Below, in pieces: positions 9,514 to 17,441 of a stretch of DNA of 36,080 nucleotides (position 1 is the stretch's first letter; the number at the start of each line of letters is the position of its first letter). This stretch comes from Pseudomonas sp. LB-090624. Its GTDB lineage: Bacteria > Pseudomonadota > Gammaproteobacteria > Pseudomonadales > Pseudomonadaceae. The notes beneath the pieces were generated by a model that was not told the origin of the DNA, did not search any database, and saw only the letters and a program-made list of their open reading frames with translations. The stretch covers positions 1-36,080 of the forward strand of contig NZ_QJRL01000038.1 of assembly GCF_003205205.1 (NCBI RefSeq), written 5' to 3'. The position numbers and the translations under genes are program-made.

Positions 9514-11166
9514 ATGCGTCGTCTGGCCGTGCCCCTTCTGTTGCTGCCCTGGGCGCTTGCGGCCCAGGCCGGGCCGTTGCCGGGCTTTCTCGACGGCCAC
9601 GAATACGAACGGCGCCTGCCCGGCGCCAACTTGCCTGTAGACGCCTATCGCCCACTCAGTCCCAACCTGCGGTTGAGCGGGGGGAGTCGCGGCGTTTCTG
9701 TCGGGTTGCCCGACGAGACCCGGCTGGTGCTGCACAAAGTACGCTTCGAGGGCGGTACGGTATTCCCCCTGAGCGAGCTGTGCGAGCACTACCAACCCCT
9801 GATCGGGCACCAGACCACGCTGGGTGAGCTGCGGCAATACACCGAGCGCCTCAGCCAACGCTACCGGCAGGAGGGCTACCTGCTGTCGTATGCGTACCTC
9901 CCGCCCCAGGACGTAGCCGACGGCAGGGTCAACGTGGTGTTGGTCGAGGGCTATATCGGTGAGTACCGGGTGGAGGGCGATCTCGGCCCTGCCAGCGAGT
10001 ACCTGGAGCAGTTACTGGCACGCCTTGAGGTTGAGCGGCCACTGACCCGGGATACGCTGCAGCACTACCTTGGCCTGGCTGCGCGTGTGCCAGGTGTTAC
10101 GGTGGATGCCGAAGTGGCCATGGCGCAGGCCGCTGATGGCGCCGCCCAGCTTACTCTGCAGGCGCGGCGTAAACCGTTCAGCGCCGCCGTGAGCATGACT
10201 GACTCCAGCCGTGACGCTGCACAGGCGTTAATGACGGTCACCAGCAATGCACAGACCCGCCATGCTGAACAACTTGCCGCCAGCATGCTGGTACCCCCCG
10301 GGGATGACCAGGTTCATTACCAGCGCCTGGATTACAGCCAGTACCTCGACGCTGCCGGTAGCCAACTGTTGCTGTCGGCCTCGCGCTACCAGAGCGAGCC
10401 CGGTACACGTATCCGCTTGGATGATGGCAGTGACATCACTCGCAAGCGCGACAGCGAGCGCTATGCCATCGGCCTGCGCCAGCCGGTGATCGCAAGGCCC
10501 GACGAGTGGCTGGCGGTACAAGGGCACTTGTATTCGGTCAGCGAGCACGATGAAGATCACCCGGCGAGTCGAGAGTACGACACTTACGTGCGCGCGCTGG
10601 CGTTCGAAGGTGAGTGGCGCAGGTTGGAACAGGGGCGTTTGCGTATCGTCAATGCCGGGGTGTTTCAGGGCGTGGATTACCTGGGGGCGCGCAGCGATGC
10701 CGACTATGACATGGATTTCTTGCGGCTGCGGCTTGCTGGCTTGCAGAGCGACACGCTGCTCGATAATTGGCAGGGGGTGGCGTCTGGGGCGTTGTACTGG
10801 AGTGATGATCGCTTGCCTGACAGTGAGCGGGCCGGGTTTGGCGGGCAGAATTTCGGGCGTGGCTACCCGGGTGACCAAGCGGACGGAGACAAAGGTTGGG
10901 GTGTGGCTTACGAGGTGAACTACACCCGGCGTGGTGGCTGGCTGGCGCTGGTGCAGCCCTATGCGGTAGTGGATACGGCGCAAGCCTGGCATAACCGCGG
11001 GCCGGTGAAGGATGCCCACCTGGCGTCGGCAGCGCTCGGTGTGCGCTTGGGGGATGGGCGCATGTTCAATGTGGCGCTGGAGCTGGCCAAGCCGCTGGCG
11101 GATGTGGCGTTGGACAGTCTTGACCGTGGGCCAAGGCTGACCCTCAGTATTGCTGTTGGGATGTAG
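9514..11166 (+). CDS. two-partner secretion outer-membrane transporter (TpsB, ShlB/FhaC/HecB family)
   Basis: This 550-residue protein is an outer-membrane translocator of the two-partner secretion (type Vb) family, which exports a large TpsA exoprotein. A signal peptide of about 19 residues ends at AQA. An N-terminal plug region is followed by two POTRA-like units (about residues 55-130 and 135-205), and a 16-strand-type beta barrel forms the rest. The conserved loop-6 motif appears as FGRGYPGDQ with Arg449-Gly450-Tyr451, and the chain ends in an amphipathic strand. ATG 9514 is preceded by GGAG six bases upstream; TTG 9454 and ATG 9502 are alternatives that would place residues ahead of the signal peptide. 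No TpsA exoprotein gene is present in the window, so its cargo must be encoded elsewhere or lost. It follows pbpC by 92 bp. Confidence 0.9.
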   Translation: MRRLAVPLLLLPWALAAQAGPLPGFLDGHEYERRLPGANLPVDAYRPLSPNLRLSGGSRGVSVGLPDETRLVLHKVRFEGGTVFPLSELCEHYQPLIGHQTTLGELRQYTERLSQRYRQEGYLLSYAYLPPQDVADGRVNVVLVEGYIGEYRVEGDLGPASEYLEQLLARLEVERPLTRDTLQHYLGLAARVPGVTVDAEVAMAQAADGAAQLTLQARRKPFSAAVSMTDSSRDAAQALMTVTSNAQTRHAEQLAASMLVPPGDDQVHYQRLDYSQYLDAAGSQLLLSASRYQSEPGTRIRLDDGSDITRKRDSERYAIGLRQPVIARPDEWLAVQGHLYSVSEHDEDHPASREYDTYVRALAFEGEWRRLEQGRLRIVNAGVFQGVDYLGARSDADYDMDFLRLRLAGLQSDTLLDNWQGVASGALYWSDDRLPDSERAGFGGQNFGRGYPGDQADGDKGWGVAYEVNYTRRGGWLALVQPYAVVDTAQAWHNRGPVKDAHLASAALGVRLGDGRMFNVALELAKPLADVALDSLDRGPRLTLSIAVGM

Positions 11167-11175
11167 GGTAACCAT

Positions 11176-11192
11176 GGGCTGCCTGGCAGCCC
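11176..11192. terminator. short hairpin between convergent genes
   Basis: GGGCTGC at 11176-11182 pairs with GCAGCCC at 11186-11192 around a 3-base loop. It lies in the 35-bp gap between the ends of the tpsB-like gene and the response-regulator gene. There is no clean T-tract on either strand, so it is a plausible but weak bidirectional terminator. Confidence 0.5.
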
Positions 11193-11201
11193 TGGCATCT
11201 T

Positions 11202-11984
11202 TCAGTGAGTGGTAAAGCGCTGATGCAACGGCGAGGAGCTGGGTGTCAGCGCCAGCGCCAACTGGGTCCGGTTATGCATATGCGTCAACCGCAACACCTG
11301 CGACACATACAACTTCACGGTATTTTCGGTAATGCCCAGTTCACAGGCGATCTGGTAATTGGTCTTGCCCTTGCTCACCAGGCGCGCCACTTCCAGCTGT
11401 CGGGGCGATAGCTTCTCGAATGCCGCTGGCAGTTCGCTTTCACTCTCTTCGGCATCCGTAGCACGCCGGTGAGTCCCTTGGCCCCGGGCTTTTTCCAGGT
11501 CCTGGTACAGCTCGTCCACTGATTCCGCCAGCTCCTGCAAGCGCTGGTTAAGCCCCCCCAGGTCACGGAAGTTGCGCTGGCGTTCCAGCAATGCCTCTTC
11601 CTGCCGGCGTACGCCTTCAAGCAACTCCGCAAGGTCCATCGGTTTCTGGTAGTAGTCGGCAAAGCCCTCGCGAAGCGCGCGGATCACGTCCTGTTTCTCG
11701 GCGCGCCCGGTCAACATGATGGCTTCGAACATGCGCTGGCTGCCGTCGATCACCTTCAATGCACGTACCAACTCGATGCCATCCCGTTCTGGCATATGCA
11801 GGTCACAGATGATCAGACCAATGGCTGGGTCTGCCACGTAGCGCTCGATGGCTTCGTCAGTGGAGTGGGCGGATACGCAGGCGTACCCCTTGGTTTCGAG
11901 GAATTCACATAGTTGTTCGACAATGACCGCCTGGTCATCGACCACTAACACCTTCACTTCACTCACTGGTCTGGACACGATCAA
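11202..11984 (-). CDS. response regulator, receiver plus LuxR-type HTH (PprB-like)
   Basis: This 260-residue protein is a two-component response regulator that binds DNA. The receiver domain (about residues 9-125) shows the acidic pair Asp16-Asp17, the phosphoacceptor Asp61 in ICDLHMP, Thr92 in MLTGR and Lys114 in YQKP. A predicted coiled-coil linker (about 125-165) is followed by an acidic stretch and a LuxR/NarL helix-turn-helix (LSPRQLEVARLVSKG...ITENTVKLYVSQVL, about 192-235). There is no histidine kinase gene in the window. The next gene on the same strand is a short prepilin peptidase, an arrangement that recalls pprB-fppA of P. aeruginosa, where PprB activates Tad pili and adhesin secretion. 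The family assignment is firm; the PprB link is an inference from context and domain layout. Confidence 0.9.
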   Translation of the reverse strand: MIVSRPVSEVKVLVVDDQAVIVEQLCEFLETKGYACVSAHSTDEAIERYVADPAIGLIICDLHMPERDGIELVRALKVIDGSQRMFEAIMLTGRAEKQDVIRALREGFADYYQKPMDLAELLEGVRRQEEALLERQRNFRDLGGLNQRLQELAESVDELYQDLEKARGQGTHRRATDAEESESELPAAFEKLSPRQLEVARLVSKGKTNYQIACELGITENTVKLYVSQVLRLTHMHNRTQLALALTPSSSPLHQRFTTH

Positions 11985-12097
11985 CTCCCTGTTCGAATGC
12001 GGCCCTGCTCCCGGGCTAGACGCTCTGGCAGTTTAAAGGTAGTCGCATGCGGCGAATCTGTACAAGGTATGTACAAGGAATACGACAGCAGGGGTGC

Positions 12098-12568
12098 TCA
12101 TTGGATCCATACGGCTGTCAGAAGAAAGCCCGTCAGTACATAGGGGGCGAACGCCTGCTTGTCGCCCATTTCTTCGGTCAGGGCCTGCAAGCGCTTCTTT
12201 ATCTTGGGGTTCAGCAATAGCCACAGGCGTCGGCGGGCCAGCAGCCACACCAACACACTGACCCCGGCACCGATGAACGTGCCAAGCACGTATTGCGGGC
12301 TAGTGGCCAGGGCCAGGGCGCCCATCAGTTTCACGTCGTCGGCACCGAAGCGGCCGAGCATGTAGCCGGGCAGGGTCAGCAGCATGACGATGGCCAGCGC
12401 CCAGCCGGCATCGCTGGCATCGGCGCCAATCCAGCTACGACCGGTGGCGAACAGCCAGACCAAGGCGCAGGTGGCCATGCCCATGGTCAGCATGTTGGAG
12501 ATCTGGCGTTGACGCACATCCTGTTCGGAGCACAAGGCAAGCCACAGCAGGAGAACAATGCTTTGCAT
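12098..12568 (-). CDS. short A24 prepilin peptidase (CpaA/FppA-like)
   Basis: This 156-residue integral membrane protein belongs to the aspartyl prepilin peptidases and has the short form without an N-terminal methylase domain, as in Tad/Flp pilus systems. It has about five hydrophobic segments. The first conserved aspartate is Asp17 in SEQDVRQRQISN, where the family usually ends IPN. The second is Asp78 in the motif GADDVKLMGAL, where the family norm is GxGD; here the third position is Asp instead of Gly. ATG 12568 is chosen because a GTG start at 12598 would add a polar extension; AAAGGCGA lies about ten bases upstream. It precedes the response-regulator gene by 113 bp on the same strand. 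No pilin or Tad assembly gene is nearby, so its substrate is encoded elsewhere. Confidence 0.85.
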   Translation of the reverse strand: MQSIVLLLWLALCSEQDVRQRQISNMLTMGMATCALVWLFATGRSWIGADASDAGWALAIVMLLTLPGYMLGRFGADDVKLMGALALATSPQYVLGTFIGAGVSVLVWLLARRRLWLLLNPKIKKRLQALTEEMGDKQAFAPYVLTGFLLTAVWIQ

Positions 12569-12709
12569 CGGCAGGTCGCCTTTCCCAAAGTTGAACACTT
12601 CTACCCGGTCAGTCAGGTTTCCTTAACTGAAGATAGACGGGAACGTGCGGGGGAGTGCGGCGGGAGGGGCAAAAAGGCGTGGTAGAAATGGATTTTGTCG
12701 TTCCTGACA

Positions 12710-12732
12710 CTGGGGCCGCGAGGCGGCCCCAG
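12710..12732. terminator. strong hairpin after the DUF4136 lipoprotein gene
   Basis: CTGGGGCCGC at 12710-12719 pairs perfectly with GCGGCCCCAG at 12723-12732 around a GAG loop. It lies 10 bp beyond the stop codon of the minus-strand lipoprotein gene. No T-tract follows on the minus strand, but the stem position and stability fit a transcript end. Confidence 0.6.
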
Positions 12733-12741
12733 ATTTCTTGG

Positions 12742-13311
12742 CTATTTCTTGCTCCCCGGCGGATAGTTGCCCAGCACCTTGGCCACGGTGTTGCGAATGG
12801 CGCTGTTACGCTCTTCAGGGCTTGGCGGGTAGTTGTTCATGATTTGCTCGGCACTGCCGCGCCACACCAGCTTGCCGTCGCGACCGTCGAACATGTCGAC
12901 CTGGATGGTGGCGACCTTGTAGTCGACGCTGCGGGTTTCGTTGTACATCGGGCCACCCCAGTAGCCGCCCCAATATCCACCCCAGCCACCGCCATAGTTG
13001 GTGGTGATCTGTTGCTGGCGCTGTTCGACGATCAGGTACGTACGGACGCTGAGGTCAGGCCGCGCGCCGCCTTGAACCGGGCGCAGGCCGCGCTGGTCGA
13101 GCTGGTCGGCAACCGCCTGGCGAATACGTTGCTCGGTGAGGTCGCTCTTGATCCGCGGGTCGTCCGGGCGGTACTGCAGGCCCGGTTCCTGCCATGCCCA
13201 GCTGCGGTAGGCGGCAAAATCGCGGCTGGCGTCGAAATCCTGCTGGACGTTATTGCTGGAGCAGGCAGCGAGCATTAACGCGAATGACAGTAGAACGAGA
13301 CGACGCAACAT
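12742..13311 (-). CDS. DUF4136 family lipoprotein
   Basis: This 189-residue protein is an envelope lipoprotein of unknown role. The signal peptide ends in LAAC with Cys17 as the likely lipidated residue, followed by SSN. The N-terminal DFDASRDFAAYRSWAW stretch and the C-terminal pattern, in which a variable domain ends in a repeated YPP or related motif, are typical of DUF4136. A glycine/tyrosine/tryptophan-rich insert (GGGWGGYWGGYWGG, about residues 107-120) looks like a flexible or aggregation-prone loop. ATG 13311 is preceded by GGAGAA at a good distance. It is a paralogue of the gene immediately upstream on the same strand (shared YRSWAW/YRSWSW, LDQRGLRP/LDQHGLRP, LVWRGSAE/PVWSASAE and NYPP/GYPP), so the pair arose by tandem duplication. 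Confidence 0.9.
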   Translation of the reverse strand: MLRRLVLLSFALMLAACSSNNVQQDFDASRDFAAYRSWAWQEPGLQYRPDDPRIKSDLTEQRIRQAVADQLDQRGLRPVQGGARPDLSVRTYLIVEQRQQQITTNYGGGWGGYWGGYWGGPMYNETRSVDYKVATIQVDMFDGRDGKLVWRGSAEQIMNNYPPSPEERNSAIRNTVAKVLGNYPPGSKK

Positions 13312-13330
13312 GGTGGTTCTCCGTTAGCGA

Positions 13331-13966
13331 TTAACTGGGAGGATAGCCGCTGAGCGCCTTGTGCACAGAGTCACGCAAGGCACTTTCGCGTTCGCGTGGC
13401 GAGTCCTTGTCGCTGCCGCTTTCGGCGCTGGCGCTCCACACCGGCTGGCCGCTGCGGGCGTCGTACAGGTCGATGCGCACCACCATCACCTCCACTTGGT
13501 AGGTGCGCACGACAGGCACACTGGCATAGGCGCCGTAGCCGTTGCGGTAACCTCCATAGCCAACGCCTCCGTAGGGGTAGGGGCCGTAATAGGGGTCATA
13601 GGTGTCGTAGTCACGCACCTGGCGCAAGCGCTTCTCCAGGCGCACGTCCGCGCTCACCAGCAAGTCGCCAGGGCTACCGCGAGCGGGACGCAGGCCATGC
13701 TGGTCGAGTACGCCGCTTACAGCATCGGCCAACTGCGCAGGGTCGGCGTTGGCCGACCCACTGGGCAACTGGTTGTTGCGCCAGCTCCAACTGCGGTAAT
13801 GCCCATAGTCACGGGCAGGTGCCGGGTAGGCACTGGCGTCGAACGTGTTGGCCGCCTGGGCCGGGGCCGGTGGTAGCGGGCGGCTGCTGGCCACATACGG
13901 GTTGCTGCCCTGGCAGCCAGCCAGGGCAAACGGCAGTAAGGCCAGGTACAACAGGCGGTACGACAT
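13331..13966 (-). CDS. DUF4136 family lipoprotein (paralogue)
   Basis: This 211-residue protein has a lipoprotein signal ending in LAGC (Cys18). The mature part begins with a Ser/Pro/Ala-rich linker, then FDASAYPAPARDYGHYRSWSW, the DUF4136 opening. A central YGPYPYGGVGYGGYRNGYG stretch resembles the Gly/Tyr-rich insert of the downstream paralogue but with different composition. The C-terminus (RESALRDSVHKALSGYPPS) aligns with that of the neighbour. ATG 13966 has GGAGG five bases upstream. It begins 21 bp after the end of cmoM on the same strand, so it may share a transcript with cmoM and mazG. The function is unknown; attachment to the outer membrane is inferred from the residue after the lipid cysteine being Gln rather than Asp. 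Confidence 0.9.
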   Translation of the reverse strand: MSYRLLYLALLPFALAGCQGSNPYVASSRPLPPAPAQAANTFDASAYPAPARDYGHYRSWSWRNNQLPSGSANADPAQLADAVSGVLDQHGLRPARGSPGDLLVSADVRLEKRLRQVRDYDTYDPYYGPYPYGGVGYGGYRNGYGAYASVPVVRTYQVEVMVVRIDLYDARSGQPVWSASAESGSDKDSPRERESALRDSVHKALSGYPPS

Positions 13967-13987
13967 GTGTTCCTCCCGGCGGGCGGG

Positions 13988-14737
13988 TCAACGGGGGCGA
14001 CAAACCCAGTGCAGGTAACGGCCAAGCCCGGCGAAGCTCGGGTGTCGGCGGTAGGCCAGTTCCATTTCCAGCAGGTCGAGCAACTCGGCCTTGCCCTGGA
14101 ACTCCTTGGGCATGTAGTCATGGAAAACCCGCACGCCGCTTTCGCTTTCAATCTGCCACATAGCTTCAAGTTGCGCCTTGAGCTCGCGTGGATCAAGTGG
14201 TTTCTGAGGGGTCAGGCTCTGCTTTTCACCTTCCAGCCGGTTGCTGCGCAACTTGCGGAAATGGCCTTTGAGCAGGTTGCGATAGACCAGGGCGTCGCGG
14301 TTGTAGAAGGCCAGCGACAACCAGCCATCCGGGGCGGTGAGTTGGTGCAGCACGGGCAGGATGCTCTCGGGTTCGGCCAGCCATTCGAGCACGGCGTGGC
14401 ACAGCACCAGGTCGTAGGGTTCGGTCAACTGGCCGAGCAGGTCTTGCCAGGGCGCCTGGATGAAAGTGGCCGCCTGGCCGGCTTCGGCAAAGCGCGCCCG
14501 TGCGCCGTCGAGCATGGGGGCTGCGGGTTCGGCCAGGGTCAGCTGGTGACCGCGCTGGGCTAGCCACAGGGCCATGTGGCCTAAACCGGCACCAATGTCG
14601 AGGATGCGCAGCGGGCGGTCTGGCAGTGCTTCTGCCAGGTCGGCCTGCAGCACGGCCAGGCGGATCGCACCTTTGGCGCCGCCATAGATTTTTTCGGCAA
14701 AGCGGGTGGCCAGCTCATCGAAATGACGGTCGTTCAT
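13988..14737 (-). CDS. cmoM: tRNA 5-carboxymethoxyuridine methyltransferase
   Basis: This 249-residue S-adenosylmethionine-dependent methyltransferase matches CmoM (formerly SmtA), which methylates 5-carboxymethoxyuridine at position 34 of certain tRNAs to its methyl ester. The N-terminus MNDRHFDELATRFAEKIYGGAKG is the family's diagnostic opening. The methyl-donor motif I is ILDIGAGLGHMALWL (about residues 45-59), and the HAVLEWLAEPESILP and GVRVFHDYMP segments are also characteristic. ATG 14737 overlaps the stop codon of the upstream mazG-like gene as ATGA, which indicates translational coupling and fixes the start; the open frame extends 25 codons further upstream. Length agrees with the family (about 250-260). 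Confidence 0.93.
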   Translation of the reverse strand: MNDRHFDELATRFAEKIYGGAKGAIRLAVLQADLAEALPDRPLRILDIGAGLGHMALWLAQRGHQLTLAEPAAPMLDGARARFAEAGQAATFIQAPWQDLLGQLTEPYDLVLCHAVLEWLAEPESILPVLHQLTAPDGWLSLAFYNRDALVYRNLLKGHFRKLRSNRLEGEKQSLTPQKPLDPRELKAQLEAMWQIESESGVRVFHDYMPKEFQGKAELLDLLEMELAYRRHPSFAGLGRYLHWVCRPR

Positions 14738-15039
14738 CGGGCGAAGCGCCTCTCGCTGTCGGTCAGCTTGGCGCGCACCACCTGGTCCATGTCCAGGCCC
14801 AGTTCGCTGCACAGCAGCAACAGGTAGAGCACGACATCACCGATTTCCTGGCCGGCGTGGGCCAGTTTGTCGGCGGGCAGCTGGCGCGATTGGTCTTCGC
14901 TCAGCCACTGGAAGATTTCCACCAGCTCGGCCATTTCGACGCTGGCGGCCATGGCGAGGTTTTTCGGACTGTGAAAGCCGCGCCACTCGTTGTTATCGCG
15001 GATCTGGTGCAGGCGTTGGGTGAGTTCTTGCAGGTTCAT
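14734..15039 (-). CDS. MazG-like nucleotide pyrophosphohydrolase
   Basis: This 101-residue protein is a single-domain MazG-type all-alpha nucleoside triphosphate pyrophosphohydrolase. This group hydrolyses non-canonical or excess (d)NTPs to monophosphate and pyrophosphate, with magnesium bound by acidic helices. The metal-binding pattern is visible as EMAELVEIFQW (ExxE type) and EIGDVVLYLLLL (ExxD). The NEWRGFHSPKNLAMAASVE opening is typical of the RS21-C6/dCTPase-like branch. ATG 15039 has AGGAGA five bases upstream. The stop overlaps the cmoM start. The exact nucleotide substrate cannot be read from sequence. A housekeeping (house-cleaning) role is inferred. Confidence 0.9.
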   Translation of the reverse strand: MNLQELTQRLHQIRDNNEWRGFHSPKNLAMAASVEMAELVEIFQWLSEDQSRQLPADKLAHAGQEIGDVVLYLLLLCSELGLDMDQVVRAKLTDSERRFAR

Positions 15040-15116
15040 CGGGATCTCCTAATGCTGCATAGCTTCTGCCCAGGCCCGATGCAAAGCAAGCGCGTACCGC
15101 AAGGACCTGCACGCTC

Positions 15117-15968
15117 CTACACGGGCCGCCACTGTCCTGACATATGCAGTATCTCCCCATGGCCATCCAGCCGCAGCTTTCCTGCAGGCCCCGCCTCACT
15201 GGCACTGAGTACCACCTCCGATGGCAACCTCACCGGCTTGCGGAAATCCACCTCGATGGCATAGCCACTGTGTGGCAGGTGCCCGCGCAACGCGGCGAGC
15301 GCTATGGCCTTGGTCCACATGCCATGGGCAATGGCCGCAGGGAAACCGAACAACCGCGCACTGACGGCGCTGAGGTGAATAGGGTTGTAGTCCCCGCAAA
15401 CCCTGGCATAACGCCGGCCAATATCACTGTCGGCGTACCAGCGGGTGGCTTCTGGCAGGGATTCAGGGTCATCAGCGACAAGCTCACCGGCCGTGCCATC
15501 CAGCTTCAGGCCACGCACCAGCATGCGGCTGGTTTCGCGCCAGAGCAGGCCAATGGCGTCTTCAGCCTCGGTTACCAGATCGAAAGTGCCACCCTTGGCA
15601 TGCGGTTGCAGGTTGTGTGCATACACCGCAAAGCGCAGCCCCTCGATTGCACCCAGTGGGCGCTGCACTTCGATGCAGTTGTGCAGGTGCACCAGGCCAA
15701 GCAGCGGGAAGGGGAAGTCGGGTGCCGTCATCAATTGCAACTGCAGGGTAAACGCCATGACATGGGGATAAGTGCCCGGCAGGCGGCCATCGTCGGGAAA
15801 GTGGCAGAGCCGGCGATAGGCTGCCAGGTTGTCTGGCTGAACCCGGATAAAACAGCGCAGGCCATGGTCCGGCAGGCGGTCGCCGCTGATCTTGCGTTTG
15901 CTGGCCGCACGCAGGTACAGGCTGGCCCGGTCCGCCGGGGTGTACAGGTCGTGCCATTGTCGGCTCAT
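15117..15968 (-). CDS. MaoC-like hot-dog dehydratase/hydratase (HtdX-like)
   Basis: This 283-residue protein belongs to the MaoC/hydratase-2 hot-dog superfamily, which hydrates trans-2-enoyl-CoA or dehydrates (R)-3-hydroxyacyl thioesters. The hydratase-2 signature lies in the C-terminal half as YARVCGDYNPIHLS...FGFPAAIAHGMW, with the catalytic Asp and His (GDYNPIH). The N-terminal half is a degenerate hot-dog, so it is a two-hot-dog form. It starts two bases after the stop of the FabG-like gene, so the two are co-transcribed. Together with the divergent thiolase this is the HtdX-FabG4-FadA2 arrangement known from mycobacteria. A role in fatty-acid elongation, reverse beta-oxidation or degradation is inferred; the chain length is not readable. 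Confidence 0.88.
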   Translation of the reverse strand: MSRQWHDLYTPADRASLYLRAASKRKISGDRLPDHGLRCFIRVQPDNLAAYRRLCHFPDDGRLPGTYPHVMAFTLQLQLMTAPDFPFPLLGLVHLHNCIEVQRPLGAIEGLRFAVYAHNLQPHAKGGTFDLVTEAEDAIGLLWRETSRMLVRGLKLDGTAGELVADDPESLPEATRWYADSDIGRRYARVCGDYNPIHLSAVSARLFGFPAAIAHGMWTKAIALAALRGHLPHSGYAIEVDFRKPVRLPSEVVLSASEAGPAGKLRLDGHGEILHMSGQWRPV

Positions 15969-15970
15969 GT

Positions 15971-17323
15971 TCAGGCCCCCATCAGTGCCTGGCCGCAGAC
16001 CCGCAGCACTTGGCCGTTGACCGCACCGGAGCCCGGCTGGCTGAGCCAGGCGATGGCCTCGGCGACGTCCTGCGGGCGGCCGCCCTGGCCCAGCGAACTC
16101 AGGCGCCGCCCGGCCTCGCGCAGGCCCATCGGCATTGCCGCCGTCATGTGGGTTTCGATAAACCCAGGGGCCACGGCGTTGATGCTGCCACCGCGCTCGG
16201 CGAGCTGTGGTGCCCAGGCCTGGGCAAGGCCGATCAGCCCGGCCTTGCTCGCGGCGTAGTTGGCCTGCCCGCGGTTACCAGCGATGCCACTGACCGAGGC
16301 CAGCAGGCTGATACGTGCGTTTTCCCCAAGTGCGCCGCTGTCATACAGCGCCTGGGTCAGCACCTGCGGTGCCTTGAGGTTGACCGCCAGCACTGCGTCC
16401 CAGTATTCCGGGGTCATGTTGGCCAGGGTCTTGTCGCGGGTGATGCCGGCGTTATGCACGACGATGTCGATGCCATCCGGCAGGGCGGCGAGGAGTTGCG
16501 TAGCTGCATCACTTGCGCAGATGTCCAGCGCCAGCGCCTTGCCGCCAAGGCGCGCGGCGAGGGCGTCGAGGTCTTGGCTGGCCTGGGGCACGTCGAGTAG
16601 CAGTACGTCGGCGCCATCACGCGCCAGCGTTTCCGCAATGGCGGCGCCAATACCGCGTGCGGCGCCGGTCACCAGTGCGCGGCGGCCACCCAGTGGCCGG
16701 GTCCAGTCCTCGACCTGGCTGGCACAGGCCTCCAGGCGCAGGACCTGGCCAGAGATGAACGCGCTTTTGGGCGAAAGGAAGAAGCGCAGCGCGCCTTCCA
16801 GTTGATCTTCTGCGCCAGGGCCGACATACAGCAACTGGGCGGTTGCGCCATTGCGCAACTCTTTGGCCAGCGAGCGGCTGAAGCCCTCAAGCGCACGCTG
16901 AGCGATGCTGGCCAGTGGGTCGTCAAGGCTTTCCGGGGCGCGGCCTAGCAGCACTACATGGGCGCACGGAGCCAGGCTGCGCAGCAGCGGCTGGAAAAAC
17001 TCGCGCAACTGCTTCAATGCATCGCTGTCGGAAAGATGACTGGCATCGAACACCACGGCGTTGAGCTTCGGCCCAAGGCCCGCCACCCAGGCTTCAGCTT
17101 GCAGATTATCAGTATTGAAGCTGTAGACCTCGTCGGTCAGGCACGGGGCTATGGCTTCGACCTGACCCGCCAGAGGCCCCCCACCCAGCACCAGGGCACC
17201 CTGTACCGGGCGCAGGCGGCCAGCCTGCCAACGCTCCAGCGGCGCGGGGCGTGGCAGGCCAAGGGCATCCACGAAACGGCGGCCGAGGTTGGAGTTGGCA
17301 AAACCGAGGTAGCGATCGCTCAT
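15971..17323 (-). CDS. high-molecular-weight 3-oxoacyl-thioester reductase (FabG4-like)
   Basis: This 450-residue protein has two domains and reduces 3-oxoacyl-ACP or -CoA thioesters. The C-terminal short-chain dehydrogenase domain carries the nucleotide motif TGAARGIG (around residue 215), NNAG-type VVHNAG, a catalytic Ser in SVSGIAGNRGQ and the Tyr-x3-Lys in YAASK (around residues 355-360). The N-terminal 200 residues form a second Rossmann-like region without an intact motif, as in FabG4 (Rv0242c), which is NADH-dependent. ATG 17323 is chosen because of GGGAG eight bases upstream; the longer open frame to 17503 would overlap the divergent thiolase gene. The maoC-like gene follows directly and the thiolase is divergent over 118 bp. 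Confidence 0.92.
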   Translation of the reverse strand: MSDRYLGFANSNLGRRFVDALGLPRPAPLERWQAGRLRPVQGALVLGGGPLAGQVEAIAPCLTDEVYSFNTDNLQAEAWVAGLGPKLNAVVFDASHLSDSDALKQLREFFQPLLRSLAPCAHVVLLGRAPESLDDPLASIAQRALEGFSRSLAKELRNGATAQLLYVGPGAEDQLEGALRFFLSPKSAFISGQVLRLEACASQVEDWTRPLGGRRALVTGAARGIGAAIAETLARDGADVLLLDVPQASQDLDALAARLGGKALALDICASDAATQLLAALPDGIDIVVHNAGITRDKTLANMTPEYWDAVLAVNLKAPQVLTQALYDSGALGENARISLLASVSGIAGNRGQANYAASKAGLIGLAQAWAPQLAERGGSINAVAPGFIETHMTAAMPMGLREAGRRLSSLGQGGRPQDVAEAIAWLSQPGSGAVNGQVLRVCGQALMGA

Positions 17324-17441
17324 GAGTGGGTCTCCCGGAAGGCAAGCTTGAAAGTGTGGACCAACTTTGTGGCAAGGTCGTTCGGATGCGGTAAAAACAC
17401 CTAGGCTGTACGGTTCAAATTGTTTCAGGAGGAGCATGCAC

